Assembly: GCF_025751585.1 (NCBI RefSeq)
Contig: NZ_JAOWKX010000002.1
Coordinates: 403,662 to 467,661, forward strand
Origin: Fluctibacter corallii
GTDB lineage: Bacteria; Pseudomonadota; Gammaproteobacteria; Enterobacterales; Alteromonadaceae
Direction: 5' to 3'
Length of the DNA stretch: 64,000 nt
In this document: one piece after another, positions 18,429 to 28,641 of the stretch
Position numbering within the stretch: position 1 is the stretch's first letter
How the letters are laid out: each line of letters begins with the position of its first letter
Position numbers and translations under genes: made by a program
Notes under the pieces: model-generated
What the model saw: the letters and a program-made list of their open reading frames with translations, nothing else
What the model was told of the DNA's origin: nothing
Databases searched by the model: none

Positions 18429-20471
18429 ATGAAAAGACTTCTCCACGTATCCGTCGCGTCTGCATTCATAGCAATGAGTGCTGGTAGCTTCGCAGTAAAC
18501 AATTCAGATACTGTCGATGAACTGCCATTGTTGGAGCAAGAGTCACAGCACTCTGTTTCGGCAAAACGTATTTCTTCTCACTTTTTGCGCGCACATTTCA
18601 AAGAAGTCCAGTTGGATGACCAGCTTTCTTCTAAGATGTTCGACCGTTATTTACGCTCTCTTGATTTGAATCGAAGCGTATTTTTAGCGAAGGATGTTGA
18701 AAAGCTGCAAAAGTACAGAGATGCGTTTGATGATGCGATAGAGAAGGGGAATCTTGATATTGCATTTAAAATGTATTCGCTTAACCTGCAAAGACGTGTT
18801 GAGCGGTACAAGTTTGCTATCACGCTGCTTGAAAAGCCTTTTGACTTCGGTGTGGCTGGCGATGCATACCATTTCGATCGAGAAGATGCTGCTTGGCCAA
18901 AAACCACAGCTGAACTTGATGAGTTGTGGAGGCAACGCGTTAAATACGATGCGTTGAATTTAAAGCTTGCTGGCAAAGATTGGGAAGAGACTAAAACGTT
19001 ATTGACCAAACGCTATGAGCGAGCGATTAAGCGTTTGTCGCAAACGAAGAGCGAAGACGTTTTTCAGACAGCCATGAACGCGTTTGCACATAGCATCGAA
19101 GCACATACCAGCTATTTATCTCCCAGAAATGCTGAACGTTTTCAAATGGATATGAATTTGTCGTTTGAGGGTATTGGTGCCGTGCTTCAAAGTGAAGACG
19201 ACTTTACTGTGATTCGCAGTGTCGTGCCTGGTGGTCCTGCCGATCTGTCTAAAAAGATTAAAGCAGAAGACAAAATTGTTGGCGTGGCGCAAGACGATGA
19301 AGACTTTGTTGATGTGGTGGGATGGCGCTTAGATGAAGTCGTTGAGCTAATTAAAGGCCCAAAGGGCAGCACAGTCCGTTTACAGGTTGTAAAGGCTGCG
19401 TCTGACAGCAACACTCCTGAAGTTGTGAGTTTAACCCGAGACAAAATTAAGCTCGAAGATCGAGCTGCCAAATCAGACGTGTATTCTCCTGAAAGTGGCC
19501 CTTACAAAGGTCAGGATATTGGTGTTATTAAAATCCCTTCTTTTTACAACAATCTACATCAAGATGTGAAAAAAGAAATCACCAAGCTGAAAGAGCAAGA
19601 AGTCAGTGCAATTATTGTCGATTTACGTGGCAATGGTGGCGGTTCGCTAATGGAAGCGACGCTACTTTCAGGCTTGTTTATTGACAAGGGCCCCGTAGTA
19701 CAGATTCGTTATGGCGCGGGACGTACGAGAGTAGAAAGTGATACCGACGGTGTAACCCATTACGAAGGCCCGCTTACGGTTCTGGTTGATCGATATAGTG
19801 CGTCAGCTTCTGAAATTTTTGCAGCGGCTATGCAAGATTATGGGCGTGGTATTGTTGTAGGTGAACAAACCTTTGGTAAAGGCACGGTTCAACAACACCG
19901 ACCTTTGGGCAGAATTTACGACCTATATGACAACCCTCTGGGCAGTGTGCAATTTACGATTGCCAAATTCTATCGTATCAACGGCGGGAGTACACAGCAT
20001 AAAGGGGTTATCCCCGATATCTTATTCCCGTCTGCTATCGACCCAGCGGAATGGGGTGAAAGCCAGGAAGAGAATGCCTTACCATGGGATAAAATCGCAC
20101 GAGCGAAGTACGCGAGTGTTGGTGACCCATCGCAAGCGGTATCGATTGCGACTAAGCAGCATTTAGCTCGAATCGATAAAGATCCTGAATTTGCTTACAT
20201 CTTCGAGGATATCGCTGAATACAAGCGTGAAAAAGATGAAGATTCAATTTCTTTAGTTGAAGCTGAACGCGTTAAAGAGAAAGACGAACGTGATGCTAAG
20301 CGATTGAAACGCGCCAATGAAAGGTTAGCGCGTGCAGGGAAAGAACCAGTAAAATCTTTAGATGATTTACCTGATGATTTTGAGCCAGTTGATCCCTTCT
20401 TGGCAGAGGCTGCAAACATAACCTTCGATGTAATCAACGATGGAAAGTATGCAGTAGCTAAAACGAAATAG
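18429..20471 (+). CDS. prc: Tail-specific periplasmic protease Prc
   Basis: This 680-residue protease has a signal peptide (about 1-23, ending SFA), a PDZ domain (about 240-330), and an S41 peptidase domain. The catalytic dyad is Ser in YSASASEIF (about residue 458) and Lys in TFGKGTVQ (about 483). A long helical C-terminal region follows (about 560-680). It trims C-termini of periplasmic proteins such as peptidoglycan endopeptidases. It forms a pair with proQ, and a strong terminator follows 21 nt after the stop. Confidence 0.94.
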   Translation: MKRLLHVSVASAFIAMSAGSFAVNNSDTVDELPLLEQESQHSVSAKRISSHFLRAHFKEVQLDDQLSSKMFDRYLRSLDLNRSVFLAKDVEKLQKYRDAFDDAIEKGNLDIAFKMYSLNLQRRVERYKFAITLLEKPFDFGVAGDAYHFDREDAAWPKTTAELDELWRQRVKYDALNLKLAGKDWEETKTLLTKRYERAIKRLSQTKSEDVFQTAMNAFAHSIEAHTSYLSPRNAERFQMDMNLSFEGIGAVLQSEDDFTVIRSVVPGGPADLSKKIKAEDKIVGVAQDDEDFVDVVGWRLDEVVELIKGPKGSTVRLQVVKAASDSNTPEVVSLTRDKIKLEDRAAKSDVYSPESGPYKGQDIGVIKIPSFYNNLHQDVKKEITKLKEQEVSAIIVDLRGNGGGSLMEATLLSGLFIDKGPVVQIRYGAGRTRVESDTDGVTHYEGPLTVLVDRYSASASEIFAAAMQDYGRGIVVGEQTFGKGTVQQHRPLGRIYDLYDNPLGSVQFTIAKFYRINGGSTQHKGVIPDILFPSAIDPAEWGESQEENALPWDKIARAKYASVGDPSQAVSIATKQHLARIDKDPEFAYIFEDIAEYKREKDEDSISLVEAERVKEKDERDAKRLKRANERLARAGKEPVKSLDDLPDDFEPVDPFLAEAANITFDVINDGKYAVAKTK

Positions 20472-20492
20472 TTAACAAAATATTGACTAATG

Positions 20493-20522
20493 AAAGGGCT
20501 ATCCGCAATATAGCCCTTTTTT
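20493..20522 (+). terminator. Rho-independent terminator of the msrC-proQ-prc run
   Basis: The perfect 10-bp stem AAAGGGCTAT/ATAGCCCTTT has a 7-nt loop and runs into six T residues. Confidence 0.9.
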
Positions 20523-20608
20523 AATATTTACAATTTATTAAAGATTATTTCATCCTACCTTGCCCGGTAACTTTTGGTGAAAAATTAAAATAATAACAAG
20601 GTTCGTGT

Positions 20609-21943
20609 ATGAGTGTTAGAGGAGAGTTTTCTTCCCGCCTTGGCTTCGTGCTAGCCGCTGCAGGATCAGCGGTAGGCTTGGGAAATATTTGGGGGTTCCC
20701 CACACAAGTTGCTAGCAACGGTGGGGCGGCGTTTGTATTTGTTTACATCATATTGGCATTCTTACTGGCATATCCCGTTTTGATGGCTGAGTTGCTCATT
20801 GGTAGAGCGACGCGTTCCAACATGGTGGATGCACTAGGGAAAATATCTGGCAGTCAAATAGGACGTGCGACGGGTGTGTGGGGGTTCATAACGGTATCAC
20901 TCATTCTGGCGTTTTACTCTCTTGTTGCTGGATGGATGATTGCCTACTTCCTGCAAACGATAACGAATATGTTCGGGTTGAATGAAGTGTCATCTTGGCT
21001 GACGAATTCATCCGCTACCCGCGATATCCTTTTTTGTGGCATTTTTATATTCTTGACGGCTGGTATTGTAACAGGCGGTGTTAGTGGTGGTATTGAGCGT
21101 TGGTCTGTTAGACTGATGCCTACACTTATCGCAATTATCGTTTTGCTAATCATTTACGTATCTACGCAAGATGGCGCAATTGAAGGTTGGAAAGCATACG
21201 TACTGCCCGATTTCAGTCGTGTAATGAATCCTGATTTGCTAATTAATGCCATGGGGCAGGCCTTTTTTTCTATGTCTTTAGGTGTAGGTACCATGCTGGT
21301 GTACGGTTCTTATATTGCCAAACACGAACGTTTGCATACGTTAGGGGCATCGGTAGCACTCGTTGATATTGGTGTTGCCATATTGGCTGGTATGCTCATT
21401 ATTCCGGCGATGTATGTTGCACTGAATAACGGCGTTGAAATATTTTCCTCTTCTGGTGAATTGATAGAAGGTGACTCGTTGATATTCACCGTATTGCCTG
21501 CGTTGTTTGACACCATGGGCAGTGTCGGCATTGTAGTTGCCTGTGCGTTTTTCGCATTAATGGTAATCGCTGCACTCACATCTTCCATCTCCATGCTTGA
21601 AGTGCCAGTCGCTTATGTTGTTGAAAGTAAAGGTGTTGAGAGAAAGCGTGCAGTTTGGGGCTTGGCATTTACGGTGTTTATCGTATCGACAATCATTGCC
21701 CTTAATTTTCAAGCACTCTTTGGATTGGTTATTACCTTGACCACCAAATATAGCCAACCACTGTTAGGATTGGTGTTGTGTATTTTTGCCGGATGGGTCT
21801 GGAAGCGTGATCAAGTATTAGCAGAGCTACAGGACGGATTTGAAGACGCTGAGCACAGTGTGTTTTGGAAGATCTGGCCTTGGTATGTCAAGTTTGTCTG
21901 CCCCGTTGTCATTTTTATTATGTTTTATCGCTCCATCGCATAA
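20609..21943 (+). CDS. Sodium-dependent neurotransmitter-symporter family (NSS/SNF) amino-acid transporter
   Basis: This 444-residue protein has about 11 membrane helices and the NSS N-terminal signature LGFVLAAAGSAVGLGNIWGFP, with the unwound TM1 sodium site. Bacterial 11-TM members such as Tyt1 and MhsT import amino acids with Na+. The substrate is not evident; Trp, Tyr or small neutral amino acids are possible. It lies 20 nt before an NhaC-type antiporter, with which it probably forms a transcription unit. Confidence 0.9.
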   Translation: MSVRGEFSSRLGFVLAAAGSAVGLGNIWGFPTQVASNGGAAFVFVYIILAFLLAYPVLMAELLIGRATRSNMVDALGKISGSQIGRATGVWGFITVSLILAFYSLVAGWMIAYFLQTITNMFGLNEVSSWLTNSSATRDILFCGIFIFLTAGIVTGGVSGGIERWSVRLMPTLIAIIVLLIIYVSTQDGAIEGWKAYVLPDFSRVMNPDLLINAMGQAFFSMSLGVGTMLVYGSYIAKHERLHTLGASVALVDIGVAILAGMLIIPAMYVALNNGVEIFSSSGELIEGDSLIFTVLPALFDTMGSVGIVVACAFFALMVIAALTSSISMLEVPVAYVVESKGVERKRAVWGLAFTVFIVSTIIALNFQALFGLVITLTTKYSQPLLGLVLCIFAGWVWKRDQVLAELQDGFEDAEHSVFWKIWPWYVKFVCPVVIFIMFYRSIA

Positions 21944-21963
21944 TCAGGGTATTTTGAAGTAAA

Positions 21964-23424
21964 ATGGAAAAACAATATAAAGACGCATCGTTACTCGATG
22001 CCCTCATTCCCATTGCCATATTAATCGTGCTTTTAGGTAGTTCGGTTTATCTTTTCTCAGACAATTCGTCTTATGGCCCCAATCAAATCGCGTTAATTTT
22101 CTCGATGTTTGTGGCTTCGCTTATTGGTATCAAAAATGGCTATTCTTGGAAGGATATTGAAAAGGGAATAGTGAAGGGGATATCACTGTCACTCGGTGCG
22201 ATTTTAATTTTGCTAGCCGTCGGCTCGCTCATTGGTACATGGATGTTGGCTGGAACGGTTCCAACGTTAATCTATTATGGTTTGGAGTTACTTAACCCCT
22301 CTTTATTTTATGCCGCGGCGTGTTTAATTTGTGCGATCGTTGCAATGAGTATCGGTAGCTCATGGACAACCGCTGCCACAGTCGGTGTAGCGCTAATGGG
22401 AATTGCAAACGGGATGGGCATGTCAGAGGCGATAACTGCTGGCGCTGTAATATCAGGGGCCTATTTTGGCGATAAGATCTCGCCACTATCTGAAACCACC
22501 AATTTAGCACCAGCCGTTGCTGGTACTAATCTGTTTGAACATATTCAGTATATGCTTTGGACCACAGTACCAAGCATTATACTTGCATTAATATTATTTG
22601 CCGTTTTAGGTATCACTGGCACAAATGAAAGTAGTGTAGAACGCATTCAAGAAATGCAATCAATATTAGCAAGTGAGTTCGATTTGGGGCCACATTTACT
22701 TGTTCCGCTTATTATTTTATTGGCCCTTGCTGTCAAAAAAGTGCCTGCTTTCCCTGCGGTGTCAATCGGGGCAATGCTTGGTGCAGTGTGGGCGGTTTTA
22801 TTTCAAAGTGACGTGATTCTAAAAATGGCGGGGGATGAAGGTTCCCATGCGATTGGCACTGCCAAGGTGGTTTGGACGGCATTTTTTGATGGCGTAAGCT
22901 TTGATACACCAAGCGACACTCTGAATTCGTTATTAAGCAGAGGCGGAATGTCGGGCATGCTAAATACGATTTGGTTGATTATGTGCGCGATGACATTTGG
23001 TGCAGTGTTAGAGCGAGTTGGGTTACTTAAACGTGTAGTTAGCGCTATATTGAGTGGCGCAAGGTCTGCAGGAGACATTATTACACGTACTATTCTCACC
23101 TGCTTTGGTACCAACTTAATTACAGCAGATCAGTACATGTCAATCGTCATGCCTGGACGTATGTATAAAGAAGAGTTCGAGAAGCGAGGGTTACATCAGT
23201 TGAATTTATCTCGCAGTTTGGAAGATGGTGGGACATTGACCTCGCCATTAATTCCATGGAATACCTGTGGCGCTTACATGCATGGTGTACTTTTGGTTAA
23301 TCCTCTAGAATATGCAATGTATGCGTTCTTCAACCTTATCAATCCTATTCTTGCCATAATTTACGCATTCTTGGGTATTAAAATTCTTCGCGTTACACCG
23401 CCAGGTGTGGAAAAGCGCGCATAA
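21964..23424 (+). CDS. NhaC-family Na+/H+ antiporter
   Basis: This 486-residue inner-membrane antiporter has about 12 membrane segments. Family features include SSWTTAATVG, GAYFGDKISPLSETTNLAPAVAGT, and SLEDGGTLTSPLIPWNTCGAYM. Related proteins exchange Na+ for H+ or malate/lactate. Its position behind an Na+-coupled transporter fits sodium recycling in a marine cell. It is followed by a strong hairpin. Confidence 0.9.
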   Translation: MEKQYKDASLLDALIPIAILIVLLGSSVYLFSDNSSYGPNQIALIFSMFVASLIGIKNGYSWKDIEKGIVKGISLSLGAILILLAVGSLIGTWMLAGTVPTLIYYGLELLNPSLFYAAACLICAIVAMSIGSSWTTAATVGVALMGIANGMGMSEAITAGAVISGAYFGDKISPLSETTNLAPAVAGTNLFEHIQYMLWTTVPSIILALILFAVLGITGTNESSVERIQEMQSILASEFDLGPHLLVPLIILLALAVKKVPAFPAVSIGAMLGAVWAVLFQSDVILKMAGDEGSHAIGTAKVVWTAFFDGVSFDTPSDTLNSLLSRGGMSGMLNTIWLIMCAMTFGAVLERVGLLKRVVSAILSGARSAGDIITRTILTCFGTNLITADQYMSIVMPGRMYKEEFEKRGLHQLNLSRSLEDGGTLTSPLIPWNTCGAYMHGVLLVNPLEYAMYAFFNLINPILAIIYAFLGIKILRVTPPGVEKRA

Positions 23425-23433
23425 CCTTTTTTC

Positions 23434-23461
23434 AAACAGTGGGCATCTTTGCCCGCTGTTT
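23434..23461 (+). terminator. Hairpin after the NhaC-type gene
   Basis: A 12-bp stem with one wobble (AAACAGTGGGCA/TGCCCGCTGTTT) and a 4-nt loop lies between this gene and pepN. The T tail is poor, but the position and strength support termination. Confidence 0.7.
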
Positions 23462-23517
23462 ATATACTTACTCTACTACGCTATTTATCTGCATTTCATG
23501 CCATTTAAGGGAGTACT

Positions 23518-26142
23518 ATGTCTGTTACTACGCATTCCGTTAAACGTCGACGTGATTATACGCCTCCGCATTTTCATATTGACACCGTCGACCTTGTTTT
23601 CCATCTAGATGACCACAGAACACGTGTTGAATCTACGCTATCAGTGCGAAAGTCAAATCGGCATAGCCACCCACTTGAACTAGATGGTGTATCCTTAGAA
23701 CTCATCTCTTTACATATTAATGATGGCAGTTGGACTGACTATGAGGTGACCCCTAATGGTATTCGCATTAACAATGTCCCTGATTCATTTACACTTTCTA
23801 TCGAAACAGTCATTGATCCTAAAAATAATACGTCTTTAGAGGGACTGTATTTATCTGAAGGAGCATTTTGTACGCAATGTGAAGCTGAAGGCTTCCGGAA
23901 AATTACCTACTTCTTAGATCGTCCAGACGTGCTGTCTGAATACAGGGTAAAAATCATTGGTGATGCATCTCGCTTCCCTTATATGTTGTCGAACGGGAAT
24001 AAAGTCTCAGAAGGACAGAGTGCTGATGGTACACATTGGGTAGAATGGCATGATCCGTTCAAAAAACCTTGCTATCTCTTTGCGTTGGTTGCGGGTGACT
24101 TTGATTTATTGGAAGACACTTACACAACAAAAAGTGGCAGAGAGGTGTTACTACAGTTATTCGTAGACAAGGGAAAAAAAGAGAGAGGACACCACGCTTT
24201 AGCGTCTCTTAAACGAGCGATGAAGTGGGATGAAGACGTATTTGGCCTTGAATATGACCTCGATATTTACATGATCGTCGCCGTCGACTTCTTTAATATG
24301 GGGGCAATGGAGAACAAGGGGTTAAATGTCTTTAATAGCAAATACGTGCTTGCCGATGCGAAGTCTGCCACTGACGAAGATTACTTCAACATAGAGTCAG
24401 TGATTGCACATGAATATTTTCACAATTGGACTGGGAATCGAGTGACTTGCCGTGACTGGTTTCAACTTAGCCTCAAAGAGGGATTGACGGTGTTTCGCGA
24501 TCAGCAATTCAGTGCTGATATGGCGTCAGACATTAGCACTCGTATAGGAAGTGTGAGTGTCATTCGTGAGCACCAATTTGCGGAAGATGCCAGTGCGATG
24601 TCGCATCCAATTCGCCCCGATGAAGTCATGGAGATGAATAACTTTTATACGGTGACGGTGTACGATAAAGGGGCTGAGGTAATACGCATGATGCATACGC
24701 TACTCGGGGCTGAAGGCTTTAGAAAAGGCATGGATTTGTATTTTGAGCGCCATGACGGAAAGGCAGTCACTTGCGATGACTTTGTAGCGGCAATGGAAGA
24801 GGCAAATCAAACCGATCTAACTGTATTTAAGCGTTGGTATTCGCAATCAGGTACGCCCAAATTAACTATGGTGTCTTCTTATGATGCGCAAAGCCAAACA
24901 CTGTCATTGGAATTTACTCAGGATAATCCGCCAACAGCCGATCAAAAAGAAAAACAACCTTTACATATTCCTATCCGTTTAGAATTGATAGATAAACTCG
25001 GTGCATCTTTACCTGTGAATAGTAAAGGTGAGATGACAACGGTATTTAATTTGATGGATCGACAAGGCGTCATTGCCTTCTCACCAGTTGAAAATACTGT
25101 TACGCCCGTTGTTCTTACTAATTTCTCTGCACCTGTAAAACTTGAGACCAATGGCTCACCGAAACAGTTTGTTCACTTAGCCAAGTATGCAAAAGATGGA
25201 TTTGCACGATGGGATGCCAGCCAAACGTTGCTTAGCCAATATATTCATCAGCAAGCAGGACATGATGAGTTTTCTAAGAAAGACTCGGTTTCATTGGATA
25301 TGTTAGATGAATTGTTTGATGACATATTGTCTAGTGCGAAGCAGAATCAAGATTTAGCAAGTGAATTATTGTGTGTCCCGTCATTCGAAACATTGAGCCA
25401 ACAGGTGACGCAATACAATGTTGATGCGCTCTATTCAGTAAGAGAAACGTTACTTGATCATCTCGCTAATACGCATCAAAGTGCGTGGTTAAGACTGTAT
25501 GAAGAAATTTCATTGCCTGAATACACTTACGAGCAAGCGCAAGTTCATGCACGTAAATTAAAGAATTTAGCATTAACCTACGCCAGTTTGTCACAACGCA
25601 GTGCTTCACTTCCTACTGCGCACTTCAATCAGGCTGATAACATGACTGATACATTGAGTGCACTTAAAGCTGCTCAAACGTCAAATGTTCATGAATTTGA
25701 TAAGCTCATGGAGCGCTTTGAAGCGACTTGGCGTGATGATCCTCTCGTGTTGGATAAATGGTTTGGTTTACATGCCTCAACGTCACGCGATGATATCTTA
25801 AGTCGACTAGATTTATTAAGCGCACACAAGCAGTTCTCAAAATCAAATCCAAACCGTGTTCGTGCATTAGTTGGATCGTTTGCATTTTATAATCCAAAGC
25901 GCTTCCATTCGTTGGAGGGCTCGGGATATAAATATGTTACCGACTACTTGCTAGAGTTAGATGATATAAACCCACAAGTGGCGGCACGAATTATTACGCC
26001 ATTAACCCAGTGGCAACATGTGGATGTGCAAAGGCAATCGCAGATGAAGCATCAGCTTATGCGAATTGCTAACAAAGTGAACTTGAGCAAGGATCTCACA
26101 GAGAAGGTCACAAAAAGCCTCTCTTATTCCCTAAATAAATAG
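23518..26142 (+). CDS. pepN: Aminopeptidase N (M1 family)
   Basis: This 874-residue zinc aminopeptidase removes N-terminal residues from peptides in the cytosol. GAMEN lies near residue 262, and the zinc site HEYFHNW lies near 298, with the third ligand Glu in LKEGLTVFRDQ about 20 residues later. Length and residue numbers match E. coli PepN. The start follows GGGAG. DUF2835 begins 2 nt after its stop. Confidence 0.95.
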   Translation: MSVTTHSVKRRRDYTPPHFHIDTVDLVFHLDDHRTRVESTLSVRKSNRHSHPLELDGVSLELISLHINDGSWTDYEVTPNGIRINNVPDSFTLSIETVIDPKNNTSLEGLYLSEGAFCTQCEAEGFRKITYFLDRPDVLSEYRVKIIGDASRFPYMLSNGNKVSEGQSADGTHWVEWHDPFKKPCYLFALVAGDFDLLEDTYTTKSGREVLLQLFVDKGKKERGHHALASLKRAMKWDEDVFGLEYDLDIYMIVAVDFFNMGAMENKGLNVFNSKYVLADAKSATDEDYFNIESVIAHEYFHNWTGNRVTCRDWFQLSLKEGLTVFRDQQFSADMASDISTRIGSVSVIREHQFAEDASAMSHPIRPDEVMEMNNFYTVTVYDKGAEVIRMMHTLLGAEGFRKGMDLYFERHDGKAVTCDDFVAAMEEANQTDLTVFKRWYSQSGTPKLTMVSSYDAQSQTLSLEFTQDNPPTADQKEKQPLHIPIRLELIDKLGASLPVNSKGEMTTVFNLMDRQGVIAFSPVENTVTPVVLTNFSAPVKLETNGSPKQFVHLAKYAKDGFARWDASQTLLSQYIHQQAGHDEFSKKDSVSLDMLDELFDDILSSAKQNQDLASELLCVPSFETLSQQVTQYNVDALYSVRETLLDHLANTHQSAWLRLYEEISLPEYTYEQAQVHARKLKNLALTYASLSQRSASLPTAHFNQADNMTDTLSALKAAQTSNVHEFDKLMERFEATWRDDPLVLDKWFGLHASTSRDDILSRLDLLSAHKQFSKSNPNRVRALVGSFAFYNPKRFHSLEGSGYKYVTDYLLELDDINPQVAARIITPLTQWQHVDVQRQSQMKHQLMRIANKVNLSKDLTEKVTKSLSYSLNK

Positions 26143-26143
26143 T

Positions 26144-26368
26144 ATGAATAGAGTCTACTTTTTTTCATTATCTGTTTCTTACGCTGCGTGTGAAAAACTG
26201 TACCATGCTGGCAATAACTCCGTGGTAGTGACGGCAGATTCTGGGGAGCGCGTTCAGCTCCCTACCGTTAATTTACGCCCATTTATTAATCGAAGTGGGC
26301 TAAAAGGGCGATTTCGTCTTATTATCAATAGTGAAAATAAAGTTAAGTCTTTTGAAAGAATTTCTTAA
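26144..26368 (+). CDS. DUF2835 family protein
   Basis: This 74-residue protein matches the DUF2835 pattern: an N-terminal YFFSLSVSYAACEKLYHAG, a central VVVTADSGERVQLPTVNLRPF, and a C-terminal GRFRL...K..SFERIS. The fold is probably an all-beta small domain. The family is common next to pepN in Alteromonadales and its function is unknown. It starts 2 nt after the pepN stop, so it is co-transcribed and perhaps coupled. Confidence 0.85.
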   Translation: MNRVYFFSLSVSYAACEKLYHAGNNSVVVTADSGERVQLPTVNLRPFINRSGLKGRFRLIINSENKVKSFERIS

Positions 26369-26557
26369 CAAAATGATAAAGGTTACCTTAGCTCGAAATT
26401 TAACCTGTTGATTGAAAAAAGGAAGCAGATACAAGGAACTGGTACGATTTCTTCTTGATATGTTATCAAAATGATGTAATTATTTTGTGAAAATTTTGCC
26501 TTCATGGTCTATCTATCCGTTACAGGGTTTGAAGTAGCGGCAGAGGAGAATAAAAAT

Positions 26558-28630
26558 ATGAGATCTGGACCTGCGATGTTCAAAAAGTCACATATCGCCA
26601 TTTGTTTAGCTGGGTTGTTAACTGCAGCGCCGAGTCAGGCGGCAAGTTGGAGTGATGGTGACTGGAGCGTGAGCTTCGATTCAAGCTTTTCTTTGGGAAC
26701 CAGTATTCGAGTCGAGGAGCGCGATTGGGATTTGATTGGTAAAAGTAACCAACCTCAATTTAATTGGTCAGGATACAACCCTGCTACTAATCCAATTTAT
26801 ACTTCTCAAGACGTGTGGAGCTCACCTGTTGGTGGTTATTCCACAAACGTTGACCTTGCTAACTTGAATTACGATAAAGGCGAAGCGTTTTCGACAATCT
26901 TTAAAGGTGTGCACGAATTAGACATTCGTAATAAAAACTCGGGTGTGTTTTTCCGCGGTATGTATTTCTACGACTTCGAAATGGAAGATGGAGATCGTCC
27001 TTGGACAAACCCGATTACGGGTCAAAGAAGCGATCCGTGCGAATTTGAGGGCGCGCGAGAAGAGTTATGCCAAGATATTCGTTTGTTAGATGCTTTCTTC
27101 TATACAGACTTCAACATCGGTAATATGCCAGTCTCATTGCGTATCGGTGAGCAAGTGGTCAGCTGGGGTGAGAGTACATTTATTCAACATGGTATAAATG
27201 TTGCGAACCCGGTTGATGTAACACGTTCGCGTGTACCTGGTTCAGAATTAAAAGAAGTTTTTATTCCAGTTGGAACCGTTTTCGCCTCCGTAGGTATTAC
27301 AGATAACTTTAGTGTATCCATGTACTACCAGTATGAGTGGGAGCGCAGCAGGTTGCCACAGGCCGGTAGTTACTTTGCTACAAACGATTTTGTAGGTGAG
27401 GGCGGACAAGACAACAATGTTCAGCTTGGCTTTACCGGTAACCCAGACATGGACATGGATTTCTTGCTTTCTGGCTTAAATGGCCTAGGTGACATGTTAC
27501 GCGGTGGTGCTGATGCTGCTTTGATTTCTCAAATGTATCTTGCTTATCCAACCAAGCTCGCCATTCGAGATAAAAGCGATGCTGCACATTACGATGCAGA
27601 TGATCAAGGGCAATACGGTTTAAAGTTGACCTATTTCTCGCCAGAACTAAACGAAACTGAATTTGGTCTGTATTACATTAATTACCACAGTAAACGCCCA
27701 GTTATCTCTGGTGTAACATCAGATTTTACACAAGCAGGTATTGAGAATGATTTGGATTTCATTGCCGCTAACCAAGTAACTCGAGACAATGTAACTGAGC
27801 TGGGTGCATTCACCAAAGCGCAATTTTTCTATCCAGAAGATATCAAGTTGTATGGATTTAGCTTCAATACAAACATAGGCGAGACAGCACTAGCGGGTGA
27901 AATTGCTTATCGCCAAGATGAGCCACTTCAGGCCGATGATGTAGAGTTGCTGTATATGGGGATGCCCGAACAGTTGGCCAATGCTGGACTAAGACCTGAC
28001 TTTGGCGGTATTTCGCAGCTTAATAACGTAGGTATCACAGCGGGTCCAGGCGAAACTGCAGACGGATTTATTCTATCTGATACATTGCAATTGCAAATGA
28101 CGGCAACCCATATCTTTGGCCCAATGTGGGGTACGGACAACTTTATTCTTGTGGGTGAAGTCGGTTATGTTGACATTAAAGATTTCCCAGATCCAAGTGT
28201 GTTGCGCCTTAACGGACCTGGCACATCTAGAACAGGTGGTTTAGAGCCTGTGCGCGATGCAAATGGGAATATCGTTTCCACGCGAGAAGGCTTGCACATG
28301 GCATTGTCTGATGGCCCAGAAACAAACCCGTTCCCAACCGAAGATGCTTGGGGGTATCGTGTATCAGCTGTAGCTGATTTCAATAACGTGTACTCAGGTG
28401 TTAATTTGCGTTCGCGTTTAGCGTTTTCACATGACGTTGACGGTATAACACCCGATCCTTTATTCCTATTTATCGAAGAAAGAAAGTCAGCGAGCTTGTC
28501 TTTTGATTTCGATTATTTAAGTAAATGGTCAGCAAGCGTTGCTTACAGTGCATTCTGGGGCGGCGTAGGCACCACGAATGGCTTGTCTGATAAAGATTAT
28601 GTGTCATTCAGTATCCAATATTCTATCTAG
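26558..28630 (+). CDS. DUF1302 outer-membrane beta-barrel protein
   Basis: This is a protein of about 690 residues with a signal peptide (cleavage after SQA, near residue 30) followed by long amphipathic beta strands and a terminal FSIQYSI, as in outer-membrane barrels. It has the DUF1302 hallmarks (a Trp-rich N-terminal strand, repeated aromatic and acidic turns). I place the start at 26558, with AGAGGAG upstream; an ATG at 26504 has none. It is followed after 11 nt by a DUF1329 protein. The pair is often linked to an MMPL/RND pump in proteobacteria. Transport of a hydrophobic compound is the usual guess. Confidence 0.85.
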   Translation: MRSGPAMFKKSHIAICLAGLLTAAPSQAASWSDGDWSVSFDSSFSLGTSIRVEERDWDLIGKSNQPQFNWSGYNPATNPIYTSQDVWSSPVGGYSTNVDLANLNYDKGEAFSTIFKGVHELDIRNKNSGVFFRGMYFYDFEMEDGDRPWTNPITGQRSDPCEFEGAREELCQDIRLLDAFFYTDFNIGNMPVSLRIGEQVVSWGESTFIQHGINVANPVDVTRSRVPGSELKEVFIPVGTVFASVGITDNFSVSMYYQYEWERSRLPQAGSYFATNDFVGEGGQDNNVQLGFTGNPDMDMDFLLSGLNGLGDMLRGGADAALISQMYLAYPTKLAIRDKSDAAHYDADDQGQYGLKLTYFSPELNETEFGLYYINYHSKRPVISGVTSDFTQAGIENDLDFIAANQVTRDNVTELGAFTKAQFFYPEDIKLYGFSFNTNIGETALAGEIAYRQDEPLQADDVELLYMGMPEQLANAGLRPDFGGISQLNNVGITAGPGETADGFILSDTLQLQMTATHIFGPMWGTDNFILVGEVGYVDIKDFPDPSVLRLNGPGTSRTGGLEPVRDANGNIVSTREGLHMALSDGPETNPFPTEDAWGYRVSAVADFNNVYSGVNLRSRLAFSHDVDGITPDPLFLFIEERKSASLSFDFDYLSKWSASVAYSAFWGGVGTTNGLSDKDYVSFSIQYSI

Positions 28631-28641
28631 AGAGCAGCATT